Counted from the stretch's first letter, positions 11,939 through 23,650 are shown. The stretch is 64,000 nucleotides of DNA from Cadophora sp. MPI-SDFR-AT-0126 (GCA_020747065.1 JAGMVK010000017.1:930001-994000); one strand, 5' to 3'. Notes: generated from the letters alone by a model not told the origin. Numbers and translations: made by a program.

Positions 11939-13726
11939 ATGGACTCACCATGGAGAGCAGAACAATACACGCCTTCTTCAGCTTGCGAACTCTACCCACC
12001 ATCGGCCCTGGACCCCGAAGTTTGTAGCTCCTACTCTCCCCTGCACGTCACCAGGTAGCCCATGTACCTCACTGCTCCCACCCATTCAGTTCAACTAACC
12101 ATCACACAGCAATTCGCATCTGAAAGCGCTGAAGTTATCAGACTCACGAAACTCCTCGCCACTTTGCCTTACGACCCAGAACTATGGCTGACTCGCGGCA
12201 ACTGTCTTCGTCTCCTCGGGTATCCCGAGCTTGGCCTGGGCGACACGTATAAAGCACGACTTCTTGTCGAAGCCGGCTTGTTAGACAAAGAAACGTCTTC
12301 AATCCTGGGAGACGAAGTGCGCAAAGCATTTCGTAAGAAGACGTATGTGCTTCACACGACGGATCCTGCGTGGATGCGCTGGGCCGACTCAGTTTCCACG
12401 CCTGAATTACTGGCCGAGAAAGTCACGGAGTTAATGAAGAGGCTGGAACTACAGATCTGGACGGAATTGATGGAGGGTCTTATGGCAGCGAACTGCTGTA
12501 GCGATTATGCGCGTTTGAGTCGGGAGGCGGTGGAGAAATTTCCCGATGATGATTTCTTTCCTAGTGAGGTCTTGAATTCCGATGCGTGGTATGCTGAGCG
12601 CGAGGAGATTCTGGTGGCGAGGGTGAAGAGGGGGAGTATGACAGAGGAGCAAAAGGAGACCACGTTGTTGAATGGTGGGGTGTATCCGGTGCCGTATCCG
12701 TTTATGGAGGAGGGGCTTCTGATTAGAGATGCGGCTGTGTTTGCGGATATTGAGGAGGATTTCAAAAAGTTTTCCAAGAACTGTATGGTGGTAAGGAGTA
12801 CCATTCGAAACACGACAGGGAAGAATGGACGTGAGGCAACGATTGAAGATGATTGTATCGGAGTTGTTGCGACCAGAGATATCAAGTCCGGAGAGACAGT
12901 GCTGATTGACAACGTTTCTGCTGGTTCGATTGGCGTGGATGCTGACCCTGGCGGTTGTCCGACTTGTTGTGCGTGTCCGGTCAAGAACTTCTGGAATACT
13001 TGCTGCTCTGTCCTCTACTGTTCCCAAACCTGCGCTGAAATTGCACTCGCCACTTTCCACAATCCGATCTGTGGTAAGGATTTCGAGTACTTGTACGTAG
13101 CAGCCAGGGAAGCAACCGTCACGACAGATTTCTCGCTTGATGCACTCTTACTACTGCGAGTCATCGCCTTCAGTTTGACCGAAGACGTCGAGCACCCTCT
13201 GAAGAGCCAACTAATGACCCGCCTCACATCAGCCTACAACTTCGAAGAGCCCGGCCTCATTGTCTTCAATTTCGCCGACCATATCCAAACGCCAATCTCC
13301 ATTCTGCAAACCGTCTCCGTCAACATCTTCACCAATTCTCTCTATGACACCTGGGTTCTGCACACCATGAAATGCCGACTCCAAAACAATAAGCACGGTC
13401 AAACCCTTGGCGATTGGCCTGGCACGAGTATCAATGGCTTGTACAGCATGTTGAATCATAGCTGTAGTCCCAATGTGGATTGGAGACATGATTCGGCCAG
13501 TAGTGAGGTGACGGTGTTTGCTACGCGGGATTGTAAAAAGGGCGAGGAGCTCTGTATCAATTATATTGGCAGTGTGGGGAATGAGATGGGGGTTGCTGAG
13601 CGCAGGAGGAAATTAATGGGGTGGTTTGGGATGCCGTGTCGCTGTGAAAAGTGTACGGCGGAGGCGGCTGCGTTGGAAGAGCACGGCTTGGTTGCTGAGA
13701 CAGAGGCATTGGAAGTAGCTGCCTAA
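11939..13726 (+). CDS. SET and MYND-type zinc finger domain protein (SMYD-like)
   Basis: This is a predicted protein lysine methyltransferase of the split-SET type. An 81-nt first exon (11939-12019, start MDSPWRAEQ) joins at 12110 after an intron with donor GTTTGT and acceptor CACACAG, giving 565 residues; the long second exon runs to the stop. The N-terminus has a TPR-like segment (LPYDPELWLTRGNCLRLLGYP). The SET domain begins around GVVATRDIKSGETVLID and is interrupted by a Cys-rich cluster (CPTCCACPVKNFWNTCC, then YCSQTC), as in SMYD proteins. It resumes with the key NHSCSPNVDWRHD and GEELCINYI motifs, then the post-SET CRCEKC. Starting at the in-frame ATG at 12062 would use intron sequence as coding. 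The target protein is unknown. Confidence 0.85.
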
Positions 13727-14457
13727 ATTTTGAGAATAATTCAGCATACTCAATCGCTCTTTAGATAGGATTTTGGTTCGATGAGCAAGACAATAGCGCA
13801 GGATATTTACCTCTTCTCGCGAATGTCACGTTACCTTACCATATTTGTGGCCAAAGGGGGCTACTGTTGAACTATACCAGGTAATGAAACCTGGATCAAA
13901 GAAAATTATGGTGCTGTTCTTTTTTCTGCAAATGGTAACGATGGCATCACAGCCGGCTTTCAAACAAAATTCTTCATATCACATGGCAGTAGTACGTTTA
14001 CCGCTACAATCTTCTCCGCAGATCTACAAACTTTGCCGAACTTCCATCGATATCAGCCTGAACGGAAATGCCCAAATTCCATCAAGCATCAACGTAGAAA
14101 CCGCCCCGTCGGGTCCATATATCCTGCTTCTTCGTGCTCTATCATTCGCCAATTCCACTCCAGCAATCTCTTTTCCCATCCCAGACACCATTTCATTAAG
14201 CTTCGCTCGGGTCCTGCCCCTCACCTGGATGCCACCACCGGAGTCCTTGCCATTCGTCCAATGCATTGCAGAATGCTTAGTGGCATGTCGTCCTCGTACC
14301 TTAATCAAGAATTTGGAGGCGGCGTTGCACTTTACAAGGATGAGCTCCTCTGATCCGGGTACGTGATGGGAGTTTCTGCGGAGTATGATCCTCCGGGTAA
14401 ACATCACGGGAAGGCCGATTTTCAATTATTGTGTTGTCATACCTTGTCGAAGACTCT
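13727..14457. other. intergenic region between two plus-strand genes
   Basis: About 730 bases. Open frames on both strands overlap at 13845-14425, but they show no motif, start context or splice logic that I trust. The right end is the promoter of the esterase gene. Confidence 0.4.
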
Positions 14458-14465
14458 TATATAAA
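14458..14465 (+). promoter_or_regulatory. TATA box of esterase gene
   Basis: TATATAAA lies 111 bases before the ATG at 14569, with a pyrimidine-rich leader between them. Confidence 0.5.
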
Positions 14466-14568
14466 TGTTTTCTGCCCTTAAATTCCCCGGTTTTTAATCC
14501 GCGTTCAATTGCTCACTTCGTTGTTTATTTTTCCTGGCGGTTTTCCTTTCACGAGTCTCGAAAACAAG

Positions 14569-15761
14569 ATGCAATTCTTAGCTTTTGGGCTTCTTGCTGC
14601 GAGTGCAGTTGTTTCTGCAATTCCAGAAAGCAGCAATCGTGGCGGAGGATCTAAATCTCACTCTTGGATCAGATACTTCGATAATCTAGTGGCATTCGGG
14701 GACAGGTGAGTGCAGCATGTGACGATATCAACAAACCCAATTGACGCATGTGTAGCTACACAGACGAAAGCCGATTGGGCTACTTCATTAATCACAATGG
14801 CACGGCGCCTCCGCCTGGTCTCCTCCTTCCACCGAGCACATCTACACCTGGCGGAGGCATCACGTGGGATCGTTGGGTCTCAAATTACACAGGAGCGAAG
14901 CTGTACAATTATGCGGTGTCCGGAGCTGTCTGCGACAACAATATGATATATCGCTATCTAGCGTCGATCTTTGGGCCGTTCCCCGATGTTGTGTATGAAG
15001 TTGATGCTTTCATCGCGGACACGAAATTCATCAATGCCACGACCAAGAAGAATACGCTTTACCCCAACCGATATGAGGACAACACTGTTTACTCGATGTG
15101 GATTGGGACGAATGATCTAGGCAACGGTGCATTTTTGACGGATAGCAGCTTGCACGGGACAACTATTCCTGATTATGTTGACTGCATTTTTAAACGTTTC
15201 GACGAGATATACAAGAATGGGGGACGATACTTTGTCCTGATGAATACCGCGCCACTTGAGCTGTCGCCTCTGTACGGTCTACCTGGAAAGGGAGGTTTGG
15301 CAGCGAGTCATTATTGGCCCGACAAGGTAAGTCGCTTTTCCGTTCCCAGCCCGTCTATGCCATTGTACTCACAAGACTAGCCAGCAAACATTACCGAGGT
15401 CAGCTACAAGATGAAAGAATACACCAACCTCGTAAATTCCATCTTTGACTACCGCGCACCCTTCGAGATCAAAATCGCCAAACGGTACCCAGGCGCCTCG
15501 ATCGCAGTCTTCGATGTCCACAGCCTGATGACAGACATCTACAACAACCCGACGAAATATCTGTCCTCTCCAGCAAATGTGGAAGGCCAGTACTATCTGT
15601 GCGATGTCGCCACGGGATCGAAGTGTACGACAAGTAGTCTGAGTCTGGATCATTACATGTGGTTTGACGAGTTACATCCGAGCGAGAGGACGGATCAGGT
15701 TATCGCGAAGGAGTTTGAGAAGGTGGTCAAGGGGAAGAGTACTTATGCTACTTATTGGTAA
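14569..15761 (+). CDS. secreted GDSL/SGNH esterase, CE16-like acetylesterase
   Basis: This is a secreted SGNH hydrolase, most like fungal carbohydrate esterase family 16 enzymes that remove acetyl groups from plant cell-wall oligosaccharides. Exons 14569-14705, 14756-15326 and 15381-15761 give 362 residues. Residues 1-18 (MQFLAFGLLAASAVVSAI) form a signal peptide. Block I is VAFGDSYTDESR with nucleophile Ser46, whose codon is split by intron 1. Block III is WIGTNDLG, and block V is DELHPSE with Asp332 and His335. The start at 14569 was chosen over an upstream in-frame Met at 14509 because it puts the signal peptide at the N-terminus. It is convergent with the NmrA-like gene, with only 60 bases between the stops. 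The CE16 assignment rests on the motif set and length; other SGNH esterases remain possible. Confidence 0.87.
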
Positions 15762-15821
15762 AGTTGTGATGAGAAGTAGTTATGTATATAATAGGACAAC
15801 CAATGTCTATTTCTGCTCGAC

Positions 15822-16938
15822 TTATTCCGATTTGGCAGCGGCAGCTTTCCTGGCTTCGCCCAAATCAACATAATCTTTCAAGACACTACCCGGCTGACCC
15901 GTGTATCCAGTCAACCCCATCCACTCTTTCACACTTTTGACCCTGTCCGGCAATATCCGATCCAAGAACTCATAATCTCTCTGCAAGACACTCTCCTTCC
16001 AAGTATTCCAGAAACCCGAGAAATTCTGCCGGTATGTCTGCAGCGTCTCATCATCATGCCCAACAGAATGACCAACCTTTGCATCTGCATCCGGAAAAGC
16101 CCCTGACGCAAAATATTCATCCAAAGTAACATCCTTAAAAATCGCCTTCTGACCTGTAACTTCCGAAAAGGCCTTCGCAATATCATCCCACCCAACACTC
16201 TCAGTCGCAATCCTCAGATTCAATCCTCTACTCTCCTCCGGGTTCTCCACAATCCACCTCGCGTACCTCCCCAAATCCTTCAAATAAATGAAAGGAGGCT
16301 TCCCATCCCCAACAGGCGCCTTGAACACCATAACCTCCTCACCAGCCACAACTTCCGGAGCGGGTTTCAAAAACTCAGATAGCATCTCCACATACATGCA
16401 GCTCGTCAACACACTCCAGCTCATCTTCCCATCCTTAGGCTGCGCACTGATCCAATCGGCAACCTTCGCCTTCCCATCAAAATGGCCTGTCCGAAAGCGC
16501 GGCTGAAATCCACTGATTTTATACGAGGAGTCGAGACTGCCCCAGATGAAATGACGCACTCCGTTCTCGGCTGCGAGCTCGAAGATGCGGATGCCCCAGT
16601 AGATCTCGGCTTTTTCGCCGATGGCGAAACCGTTCAGATTCACGAAGACGATGGAGGTTCCGGCCAAAGAGGATTTAAGGTCGGTCTCGTCTAAGGGAGA
16701 GCCAGCGATGAGAGTTACGTGCGGGAGGGAGGAGAGGGTAAGCGCCGAGGATGAGGTGGTAGTGCGGGTGAGGACGTGGATGGTGTAGTTGTTGGTGAGA
16801 GATAGTTCTATGGGAGTCAGTATCTTATGAAGTGATGAGATTGCTAATGCATGAGAAGGATGAGATACCTTTGACTACTGCTGCGCCTTGAGCTCCTGTC
16901 CCGCCGATTACGAGGACTGTTTCCTTTGGAGTTGCCAT
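15822..16938 (-). CDS. NmrA-like family NAD(P)-binding protein
   Basis: This atypical short-chain dehydrogenase-like protein belongs to the NmrA/HSCARG group, whose members act as redox sensors binding NAD(P) or as isoflavone-reductase-type enzymes. Exon 1 is 16938-16869 and exon 2 is 16807-15822, giving 351 residues. The Rossmann glycine motif VLVIGGTGAQGAAVVK is at residues 8-23. Next come NYTIHVLTR, the substrate-domain segments VRHFIWGSLD and HFDGKAKVADWI, and the typical NmrA stretch TSCMYVEMLSEFLKP. GTGAQG differs little from the common GATGxxG, so nucleotide binding is likely. The protein ends with an Ala/Lys-rich tail (EARKAAAAKSE). It is divergent from the methyltransferase across 1.5 kb. 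The exact role is unknown. Confidence 0.83.
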
Positions 16939-18481
16939 GGTCAATCTATATCTGAGATCTTGAAGCAATCTGAAATGATATACAAATGCTATTTCGAGTA
17001 AAAGTGGGAAATTCTGGGGATAGTCTTGGCAGAGTATAAGAGTTGGAAGTAAATAGACCAATTTCTGTTAACAAATACGAGAATCGAGATTTCTGAGTGA
17101 TACACTTCGGTCTTATATCCCCAGATCTTGGTGCAGCTCGACTTAAAGTCCGAAACACAAAGTGAACAATACGCACGTTGCATATAGCCAGAACTGTACG
17201 TACATTTCAAATAACAAGTTCTCTTGATCTTGATTAACATTTGCCGAGGCGATGACATACTTTTCACTCCCCTGAGCGCTTACGTGCGTGAAGAACAGTA
17301 ATCAAGTTAAGCGAGGCTCCTGAACCCACAACAACCGACCAATCACTTCAACAGAAATCATGAGTACATCTTGAAAGCTGTGTCTATTGGTTCTGCGGGG
17401 TTTGACTGTGGTTTATCTTATTGTTCCGTTTTGCCACAAGGTTTTTGGGCAATACGGATTATTCCACCAGATGCAGAAGTCCGGTATCAAACACAAGGGT
17501 TTTCGGCAATGTTTAGGCTCGATTACAGAATGGTGCAGTTAAGAAGACGGTTGGTTAGTGAACACTTTTAGTCAGCCAATTCTTCAAGCTTCTGGAAGAG
17601 AAACCAAGATGCAGTAATCCACGACGTCTTCAAGGCCAAAGTCGCCAGTTTCTTTTGACTGAGAATTTGTAGGTCGCCAACTTTCAAACCAATAGAATCG
17701 GGGAAAAGACCTGACATCTGGTACAGGGAATTTTCGGAGACTTACGAGGCACCCAATCATCATCTCAACGTTGGCTTCCAAAAGCATAAGTAGCACGGGG
17801 GAAAGTCAACATTTGTCAGAGAGTACCCTCATATTACCCCGCAGTTTCGGCCCCTAACATTTCTCTAGCCCCGCCATCATGTTCAATATATTGGTACTCT
17901 GTTCATTGTTTAAGAAAAGGCTCAAACGACAACTTTAGTATCTTGAAATGATCCTCGTGTCTACCACACATTATTTCTGAACCCCGGCTACTCCGGTGAT
18001 CCTCATCGAAAAGTATAACGAGTAACTAAATCAAAAGTGGACGATTGGTCTTCAACGACACTTCATGAAAGGACTGTTAATGTGAATGAAAATCTTTTGC
18101 ATCATATCAAACAGGAGACATGGGGACGAGATATCGCGACATTTTGAGATGGCGTGAAGAATCGGCCCCTCTACAGGAGTCCACTAAGTTGCATGCTGCA
18201 CTAAATATGCAACTTGCAGTTTGCATATGCAGGCCGCTCGTGAAGACCAACTGGCTGAACCCCACTATCTGCTGTCAGATTCTAGTTTCTACTTCCATTC
18301 CATGCAGCCAAACTTCCCATACATCACATTTTAAATTCTTGGGCTGAGGTTGCGAAAACATTGCCGCGTCTCACACATAGGTGCCAAGCCAAGTGAGTGA
18401 CCCCCTGATTTATCATCTGTGTGTGTCGATTTGTGCTAATCAATTATACAGCACGCGAGAACCACAGTCTCCTCTGTAAAT
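16939..18481. other. divergent intergenic region, 1.5 kb
   Basis: Lies between the starts of the NmrA-like gene (minus) and the methyltransferase (plus). Only short unsupported frames are present. Nothing repetitive or RNA-like was recognised; the two promoters must lie here. Confidence 0.45.
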
Positions 18482-19417
18482 ATGGCAGATACGAAGCCTC
18501 AGTATGATGCCATCCAAGGGCCGTACGATTACATCCGCACAGCGTCCATTGCACTTATTGAACGTGAGAATGTCGCGGATGCTGTAGCTCCGTTTATCAA
18601 AGATGCTCGTGTTCTGGAGTAAGCCCGTCTCGTCTAATCGTCGAAATTGCTGCCGAACTTTCCTCAGCTCTGGAAATATCACTTTCTTTGGAGACGCTGC
18701 CACATGTCGAACTCACTTTACCTCCCAAATGCTTAAAATATTTGCTAACGGTATCCAAAAAGGCTCGCCTGCGGCTCAGGTTTCTACACTTACAGCTTCC
18801 TCTCATGGGGGGCCCAGTCAATCCTCGGAGTCGACATCTCCTCTGTAATGATCTCCTCAGCAGCTCAGCCGTCGCACGCAGGGAAAGTATCCTTCATCCA
18901 AGCTGACTGTTCAATCCCCGTCGCCTATCCCGGCGGCCCTTTCGACGTCGTATTCGGTGCCTGGCTCCTTAACTACGCCCCTGACCGTGCCAGTCTGGTC
19001 AACATGTTCCGTAATGTCGCATTGAACCTCAAAGATGGGGGTCGTTTTGTCTCAATCACTGTTCCGCCAACATCGAATCCAATTGAGTCAATCAATGCGG
19101 AGAAGGAGGCCAGGCCTTTACCGGCTGGATCTGGATACCTTGTCTATGAGTTTCTGGAAGATGTAGCAGATGGGGTTTATTTTAACGTGCACGGTGAGAC
19201 TCCTGTGGGGGACTTCGACTTCAAGTGCTATCATCTGAAGAAAGAGGTGTATGAGGAGGCGGCGAGGGAGGCCGGTTTGACTGGGAAGCTGGAGTGGGGT
19301 GTTACAACCGTTCCCGAGAGGTATTTGAAGGGAAAGGGAGAGGGCGGTGCGACTTTAGAGGAGTTGGAAACGTATAGGACGATTCCAAATTATGGGCTGC
19401 TTGTCATTACGAAATAG
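18482..19417 (+). CDS. class I SAM-dependent methyltransferase
   Basis: This is a small-molecule methyltransferase of the UbiE/Methyltransf type, 263 residues. Exon 1 is 18482-18618 (MADTKPQYDAIQGPYDYIR), followed by a 144-nt intron with donor GTAAGC, branch GCTAAC and acceptor AAAAAG, then exon 2 at 18763-19417. The intron falls inside SAM motif I, which is restored as VLELACGSGFYTYSFL. The motif II region is ILGVDISSVMI, motif III-like is VSFIQADC, and FDVVFGAWLLNYAPD matches motif IV. The C-terminal part (FKCYHLKKEVYEEAAREAG) is typical of secondary-metabolite and toxin-like methyltransferases in fungi. Without the intron neither frame makes sense, so the join is well supported. The substrate is unknown. 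Confidence 0.85.
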
Positions 19418-19611
19418 CACTTTGGAGATATATACTAGGACCGGAATGACCCCGCAACGAAGGAAGGACAAAGACACGAGGTTAGGAGGTAAAAAGAGTA
19501 GATCGAGGTGGTGACTTTTAGGCTCGCGGTCGAGAGGATACAAGGCAAGGAAACAGAGGGGGAGATAAAGAGAGCTCGGAGGGCTGGTTTCTTAGAACAC
19601 ACTGTTAGCAA

Positions 19612-21645
19612 CTACATTTTCTCCTCGAGATCTAAGGGAACGCTCTCCCAATCTCTCCACCACTCTTTTGTCTTTGGCGGCCAAACAGCCTTAAATGCAG
19701 CCACATAAGCCTCCTCTCCGTACCACAAGTCCTCATCAGTCGAACTCGCCATTATGCTCCACTGTTCTTCACCCTCAGCTAATCCTTCTAAATCCAGCTC
19801 ATGTACCGTAACCACACTTGGACGGTGGTTGTCTCTTTTGCACGCAAACGAGCGATTGAACCATATCAAGGTACTCTTGAAAATAGAGTCATCTCCTGGA
19901 TCACCGACTTCCATCTTTCTGAACGGTTGAAGACGAAGATACCTAAGGGTACTTCGTCCACCACCAGCCATCACTTCGAAAATCGATCTCGCGAGCTTTT
20001 CGTCTATAGCGCCATTGCTGAACGCTTCTTGCAAATACACCAACGGGATCTTGCTCGATTCCCGTTCTTCAAAAGCGAATTGCAGCGGGTGGGGGCCATT
20101 GCTTTCTTCGTCCCAAGACTCGTCGTCTGGCCCGATGCGGAAACCGAGTCCCAGGGCTACATGTTCGAGGCGTGGAAACTTGCTCAGAGCACGATAGATG
20201 GCTACCTCATGCTTGTCTCCACGCGTGCGATTGATCGAGATAGCGAGATGCGTGAGGTGCGGGCTGTTTGCTGCCAGTTTTTCTAAGACTGGAGCGGAAA
20301 ACGTGACGAGAAGACTTTCCCGCCCAACGAGGGCGCGCGGTAGATTTGAGGATATTTTGAGCGCGCGGAGACCGGGACCATGTTGACGTGTGATAATGTC
20401 GAAGGTCGTGGGACCGATGTATCCACTGGCATCTAACCGTTCGAGAGGATTCAAACTCGAGAATAGAAGATTGATATCTGTGTGTTGCGATGGTTCAGTC
20501 TCGTCCTCGTCGATGCCGAATAGGCATAACTTTTTTAAAGACTTCAGATTGCCCTGGGAAGCTATCGCGGCCAAGGCAATCCCATTCCGGCGCTCCCACG
20601 ACATGAAAAGGGAACGCAGGCAGGAAAAGTCTGTATGGCGAGCCCAGTGCTCGATACCGTCTGGCACATTCTCTGGGAAAACTAAAGTCTGCAACTTGCC
20701 CCGCGAGGATAAGGACGAGGAGGAGCGAGCTGTGACGCCTTCTAATTCTTGCGTTGAATTTATCTGTCCAGGGAAGAAGCCATTCCAATCTGGTCTCCCC
20801 AGTAAGACAGTCTGGTCGAGTCCCGGGTCCAGCTCCCCAGACCCCATCGTTGGAACAATGCACACGTGTGCGAGATTTGGGGCCAGTCCAACTACCATCT
20901 GCATAACAGCTTCCCGGTTATAATTCACGTTACCACCCGAAACCAACGGACTCGCGCGGACGGTGATGCTGTACAGCGAAGGGAGCGTGCAGAGCGCATA
21001 GTCATGCGCAGAAACATGCATCGGCAGATCACGCACTTGAACCAGGCTAGGAAGGTGGAAATGGTGGACATGAAGCCTGATTCTCCTTTCCGCAGAAAGA
21101 GATAGTACACCTGGCGGTATGTACCACCCCGCCGCCCAAACCAGATCTCGGAGACCGGTAAAAGCGCCTATGAAATGGGATAACGAATCCCAAGATTCGG
21201 AGTGCGGCTCCCGGATAGCATATGCGCCGTACCACATATCTTCATCAGAGGAGCGGCAAAAATCGTGCATCTGAAAATAATGGCGAGTATTCCACTCATC
21301 GCCTTCCTCTTCATACAGGTATTTCTTTCGTCGGCGCCGCCCTGTCCTTACTGCAAAAGCATCGTCTTCCGTTGTCATAAATTCTGAAATTTTGAGACGG
21401 CGAACGTGACGGTGTTGCCCGCCAGTAAGAATATCGTTCCATCGCCTCACCGTGCTCTTCAAGTATTGCGGATCTCGTATCTTAATCTCGATTTGAGAAA
21501 ACCGCTGCGATTCCGTCGCAGCATAGCAACTTCTGCTCGTCAAGGAGAATGCTCGCAGGCTATGTCGCGTTGCTGATTGATCATCTAAGTATTCCGAGAT
21601 GCGCTCTAAGATTAACAGAGGTAGGGATTCTAGCGGAGACGTCAT
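19612..21645 (-). CDS. F-box domain protein with LRR-like C-terminus
   Basis: This intact intronless gene encodes 677 residues. The N-terminus (SPLESLPLLILERISEYL, then FSLTSRSCYAATESQRF) is a fungal F-box that would bind Skp1 and recruit targets to an SCF ubiquitin ligase. The rest has irregular leucine-rich segments (HVRRLKISEFM, LRDLVWAAGWYIPPG, SLKKLCLFGI, PHLTHLAISINRTR, PRLEHVALGLGFRIG, TLRYLRLQPF), the usual substrate-recognition part. It contrasts with the broken F-box gene at 8956, which is a different protein and not a recent copy by eye. The target is unknown. Confidence 0.85.
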   Translation of the reverse strand: MTSPLESLPLLILERISEYLDDQSATRHSLRAFSLTSRSCYAATESQRFSQIEIKIRDPQYLKSTVRRWNDILTGGQHRHVRRLKISEFMTTEDDAFAVRTGRRRRKKYLYEEEGDEWNTRHYFQMHDFCRSSDEDMWYGAYAIREPHSESWDSLSHFIGAFTGLRDLVWAAGWYIPPGVLSLSAERRIRLHVHHFHLPSLVQVRDLPMHVSAHDYALCTLPSLYSITVRASPLVSGGNVNYNREAVMQMVVGLAPNLAHVCIVPTMGSGELDPGLDQTVLLGRPDWNGFFPGQINSTQELEGVTARSSSSLSSRGKLQTLVFPENVPDGIEHWARHTDFSCLRSLFMSWERRNGIALAAIASQGNLKSLKKLCLFGIDEDETEPSQHTDINLLFSSLNPLERLDASGYIGPTTFDIITRQHGPGLRALKISSNLPRALVGRESLLVTFSAPVLEKLAANSPHLTHLAISINRTRGDKHEVAIYRALSKFPRLEHVALGLGFRIGPDDESWDEESNGPHPLQFAFEERESSKIPLVYLQEAFSNGAIDEKLARSIFEVMAGGGRSTLRYLRLQPFRKMEVGDPGDDSIFKSTLIWFNRSFACKRDNHRPSVVTVHELDLEGLAEGEEQWSIMASSTDEDLWYGEEAYVAAFKAVWPPKTKEWWRDWESVPLDLEEKM

Positions 21646-21957
21646 TCTGAGATGATATGTCTGAGCTAGTTGTGTTTAGTTAGTTTGTTGTGCTTTTGCT
21701 GTGGTAGAGACTGGCGACATTTTAAAGAGGAGAGGAGAGAGAAGGAGAGCAGCGTCCCAAGACAAACAAAATAATCCCAGCGCCGCACTAGCATTCCTTG
21801 GATTTCGCCAAGCGAGTCCTTGCTCGGGGCTCAGTGGAAGGAGTCGAAGGACTAGAAATTTTAACAATAAACGGAGCTATCTATTATCATACACTCGTAT
21901 CGTCGAATCGTTGCCCTAGCACACGCAAGGCCGGCATCTCTACCGAGAAAGTTTGAC
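21646..21957. other. short intergenic region
   Basis: About 310 bases between the start of the F-box gene and the stop of the next minus-strand gene. It includes the F-box gene promoter. No other feature was seen. Confidence 0.4.
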
Positions 21958-23650
21958 TCAGGCATCACGCCTATACTGTGTCACAGCAACTGTTTTCAAA
22001 ATCCTCGGGTTACTCGCATCCGAATCGTGTTCCTCGTCCTCCCATCCACCAGCAAACACATTCGCCTCTGAGAAGCCTTTTTTGCCAGTCAGGTCCATTT
22101 TGTCCTCTGGATATGCCGATCCTTGAGACTGAGCATCGCCTGCGATCCTCTCTTCGCTGCCTACTGGATTGAATGTGTTCCCTCTCTTCATGTTCTGCAT
22201 TGTGAAGCTGGACTTATTGTTCGTCGTACTCTGTGAGAAGCTTCCGAGCTTGAATGTTCGTGCGATTAAAGGCCAGAGGTAGGGTACGTTGGCGACAATC
22301 ATGGCGGTTGCCGTTTCCCCAGCGTACCAGTTGAGGTACGAGAGGGAGCCGAAGGGAGCGAGGAAGTTCGTGATTCGATTTAGGACGGCGCAGAGGATCT
22401 AGAAATGTCAGCGGCGCTAAGAGATGAGCATCGACTTTTGCTTACAACGAGTCCACCCAAGCTGAATACAGCTAATAAAGCACATTTCCTATAGGGAAAT
22501 CAGAACGACAAGACCTTCAGGCTTAGAGTAATGGCACGAACCTAGCACGAGGTAGCTTTGCTTTGACCAACAGCGGAATTGGTAGGCAAAGCATCACAGC
22601 GTCTCCGGTAATGTTCAAACATGCGTCGAGTATCATATGTTTTCTGTAAGTACTGCACTCGCCTAGGGATTTGCTGTCAGAGGAATATCGGAGTTGCGGA
22701 CTCAAAATACAACTTACTCTGTTTGTCTGGAACAGGAATTGTATTCCAACTGTGTAAATATCAGCACTTGTTCTCCCATATTCGGAGCGTCACAGGGCAG
22801 TGTTGAGACACTGAGCCGGATTGGGAAGCTATGTACTTACTAGACATTGAATGGTCGGCACCAGACACCAAGCAAGCAAACAATGACAACAACATATCCT
22901 ATTGCGACATATATCGAAACGCCTATGACAGCTTTTCGGTACTGTTGTAGCCCTTTCCTGATTTTTGAAAGACCTTGTTAGCTTCTTTCACAGATGAATG
23001 GATAAATTGTGTCGGAAGGAACAAAGCTCACGTCATGCTAAAGTAGAGGATCAGTAAACAAGCTTTGCAGCCCCATACGCAAGAAACCTTTGCTATTTCC
23101 ATCGCAAGAGCCCATTTGCTACCCATTGTTGCCAGTCGGTAGTCTTCGGGAGTCCAGTCCACGATCATTTCCGGAGTGACATAGTTCGTACCCCAGAGAA
23201 TTTGGACCCAAATGCCGTATGCCACAACAGTCCAAAGAGCCTATTGCCGCTGTCAGCACTCATATGTAGCTGCGTTTGTAATTCTTGAACATGTAGACAT
23301 TGACAATCTTTCGTGGCTGATGTGGACGATTATTACTTCATTGGGGAAAGAGGATTGGCACTTACAAGGTTGAATACCATGAGAGCATCATCGAGGTCGA
23401 AAATCCGTATCTTATCGACAAAACATCTCGACGGCCTGCTCCCCATGGACTGGAAAGAGCTATGACGGATAACTTTCGAAGCTCTGTTGTGTGGTTAGGC
23501 CTGTTCCCAGTAATGGCTGCCTTCTTCGCAAAAGGGACGCGGTAGCCAGAGCTGTGTCTGGAATACTTACAATCTGGCTGCAACAAAGAAGAACACAAAT
23601 CCACTGAGGACTGCAACCTCAGTCACGACAGACTTCCCTCCTGGGATCAT
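21958..23650 (-). CDS. fungal rhodopsin-like 7TM integral membrane protein (multi-exon)
   Basis: This is a second member of the fungal rhodopsin-domain membrane family. I start it at 23650, where MIPGGKSVVTEVAVLSGF leads into the first helix (FVFFFVAARL). Later exons carry VDKIRIFDLDDALMVFNL, ALWTVVAYGIWVQILWGTNY, a Trp/Thr-rich loop (MIVDWTPEDYRLATM), the helix with VWGCKACLLILYFSM, ILDACLNITGDAVMLCLPIP (the conserved D-x-x-x-D/LPIP helix), LNWYAGETATAMIVANVPYLWP near the last helix, and a long polar tail ending RILKTVAVTQYRRDA. At least six introns with GTAAGT- or GTATGT-like donors are needed; I am sure of the exon cores but not of every boundary. The NWYAGETATAMIVAN and YLWPL motifs are typical of the family. 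The ligand is unknown. Confidence 0.75.

Noticed and set aside
13845..14425. Overlapping open frames of 173 (plus) and 133 (minus) codons
   Set aside because: Neither has a recognisable motif, signal or splice pattern; overlap on both strands suggests chance openness.
4306..19417. A complete secondary-metabolite gene cluster
   Set aside because: No backbone synthase, pathway regulator or dedicated transporter lies among these genes; only tailoring-type enzymes are present.
19801..20923. Plus-strand open frames of 161 and 177 codons
   Set aside because: They are antisense to the intact F-box protein gene and lack family motifs.
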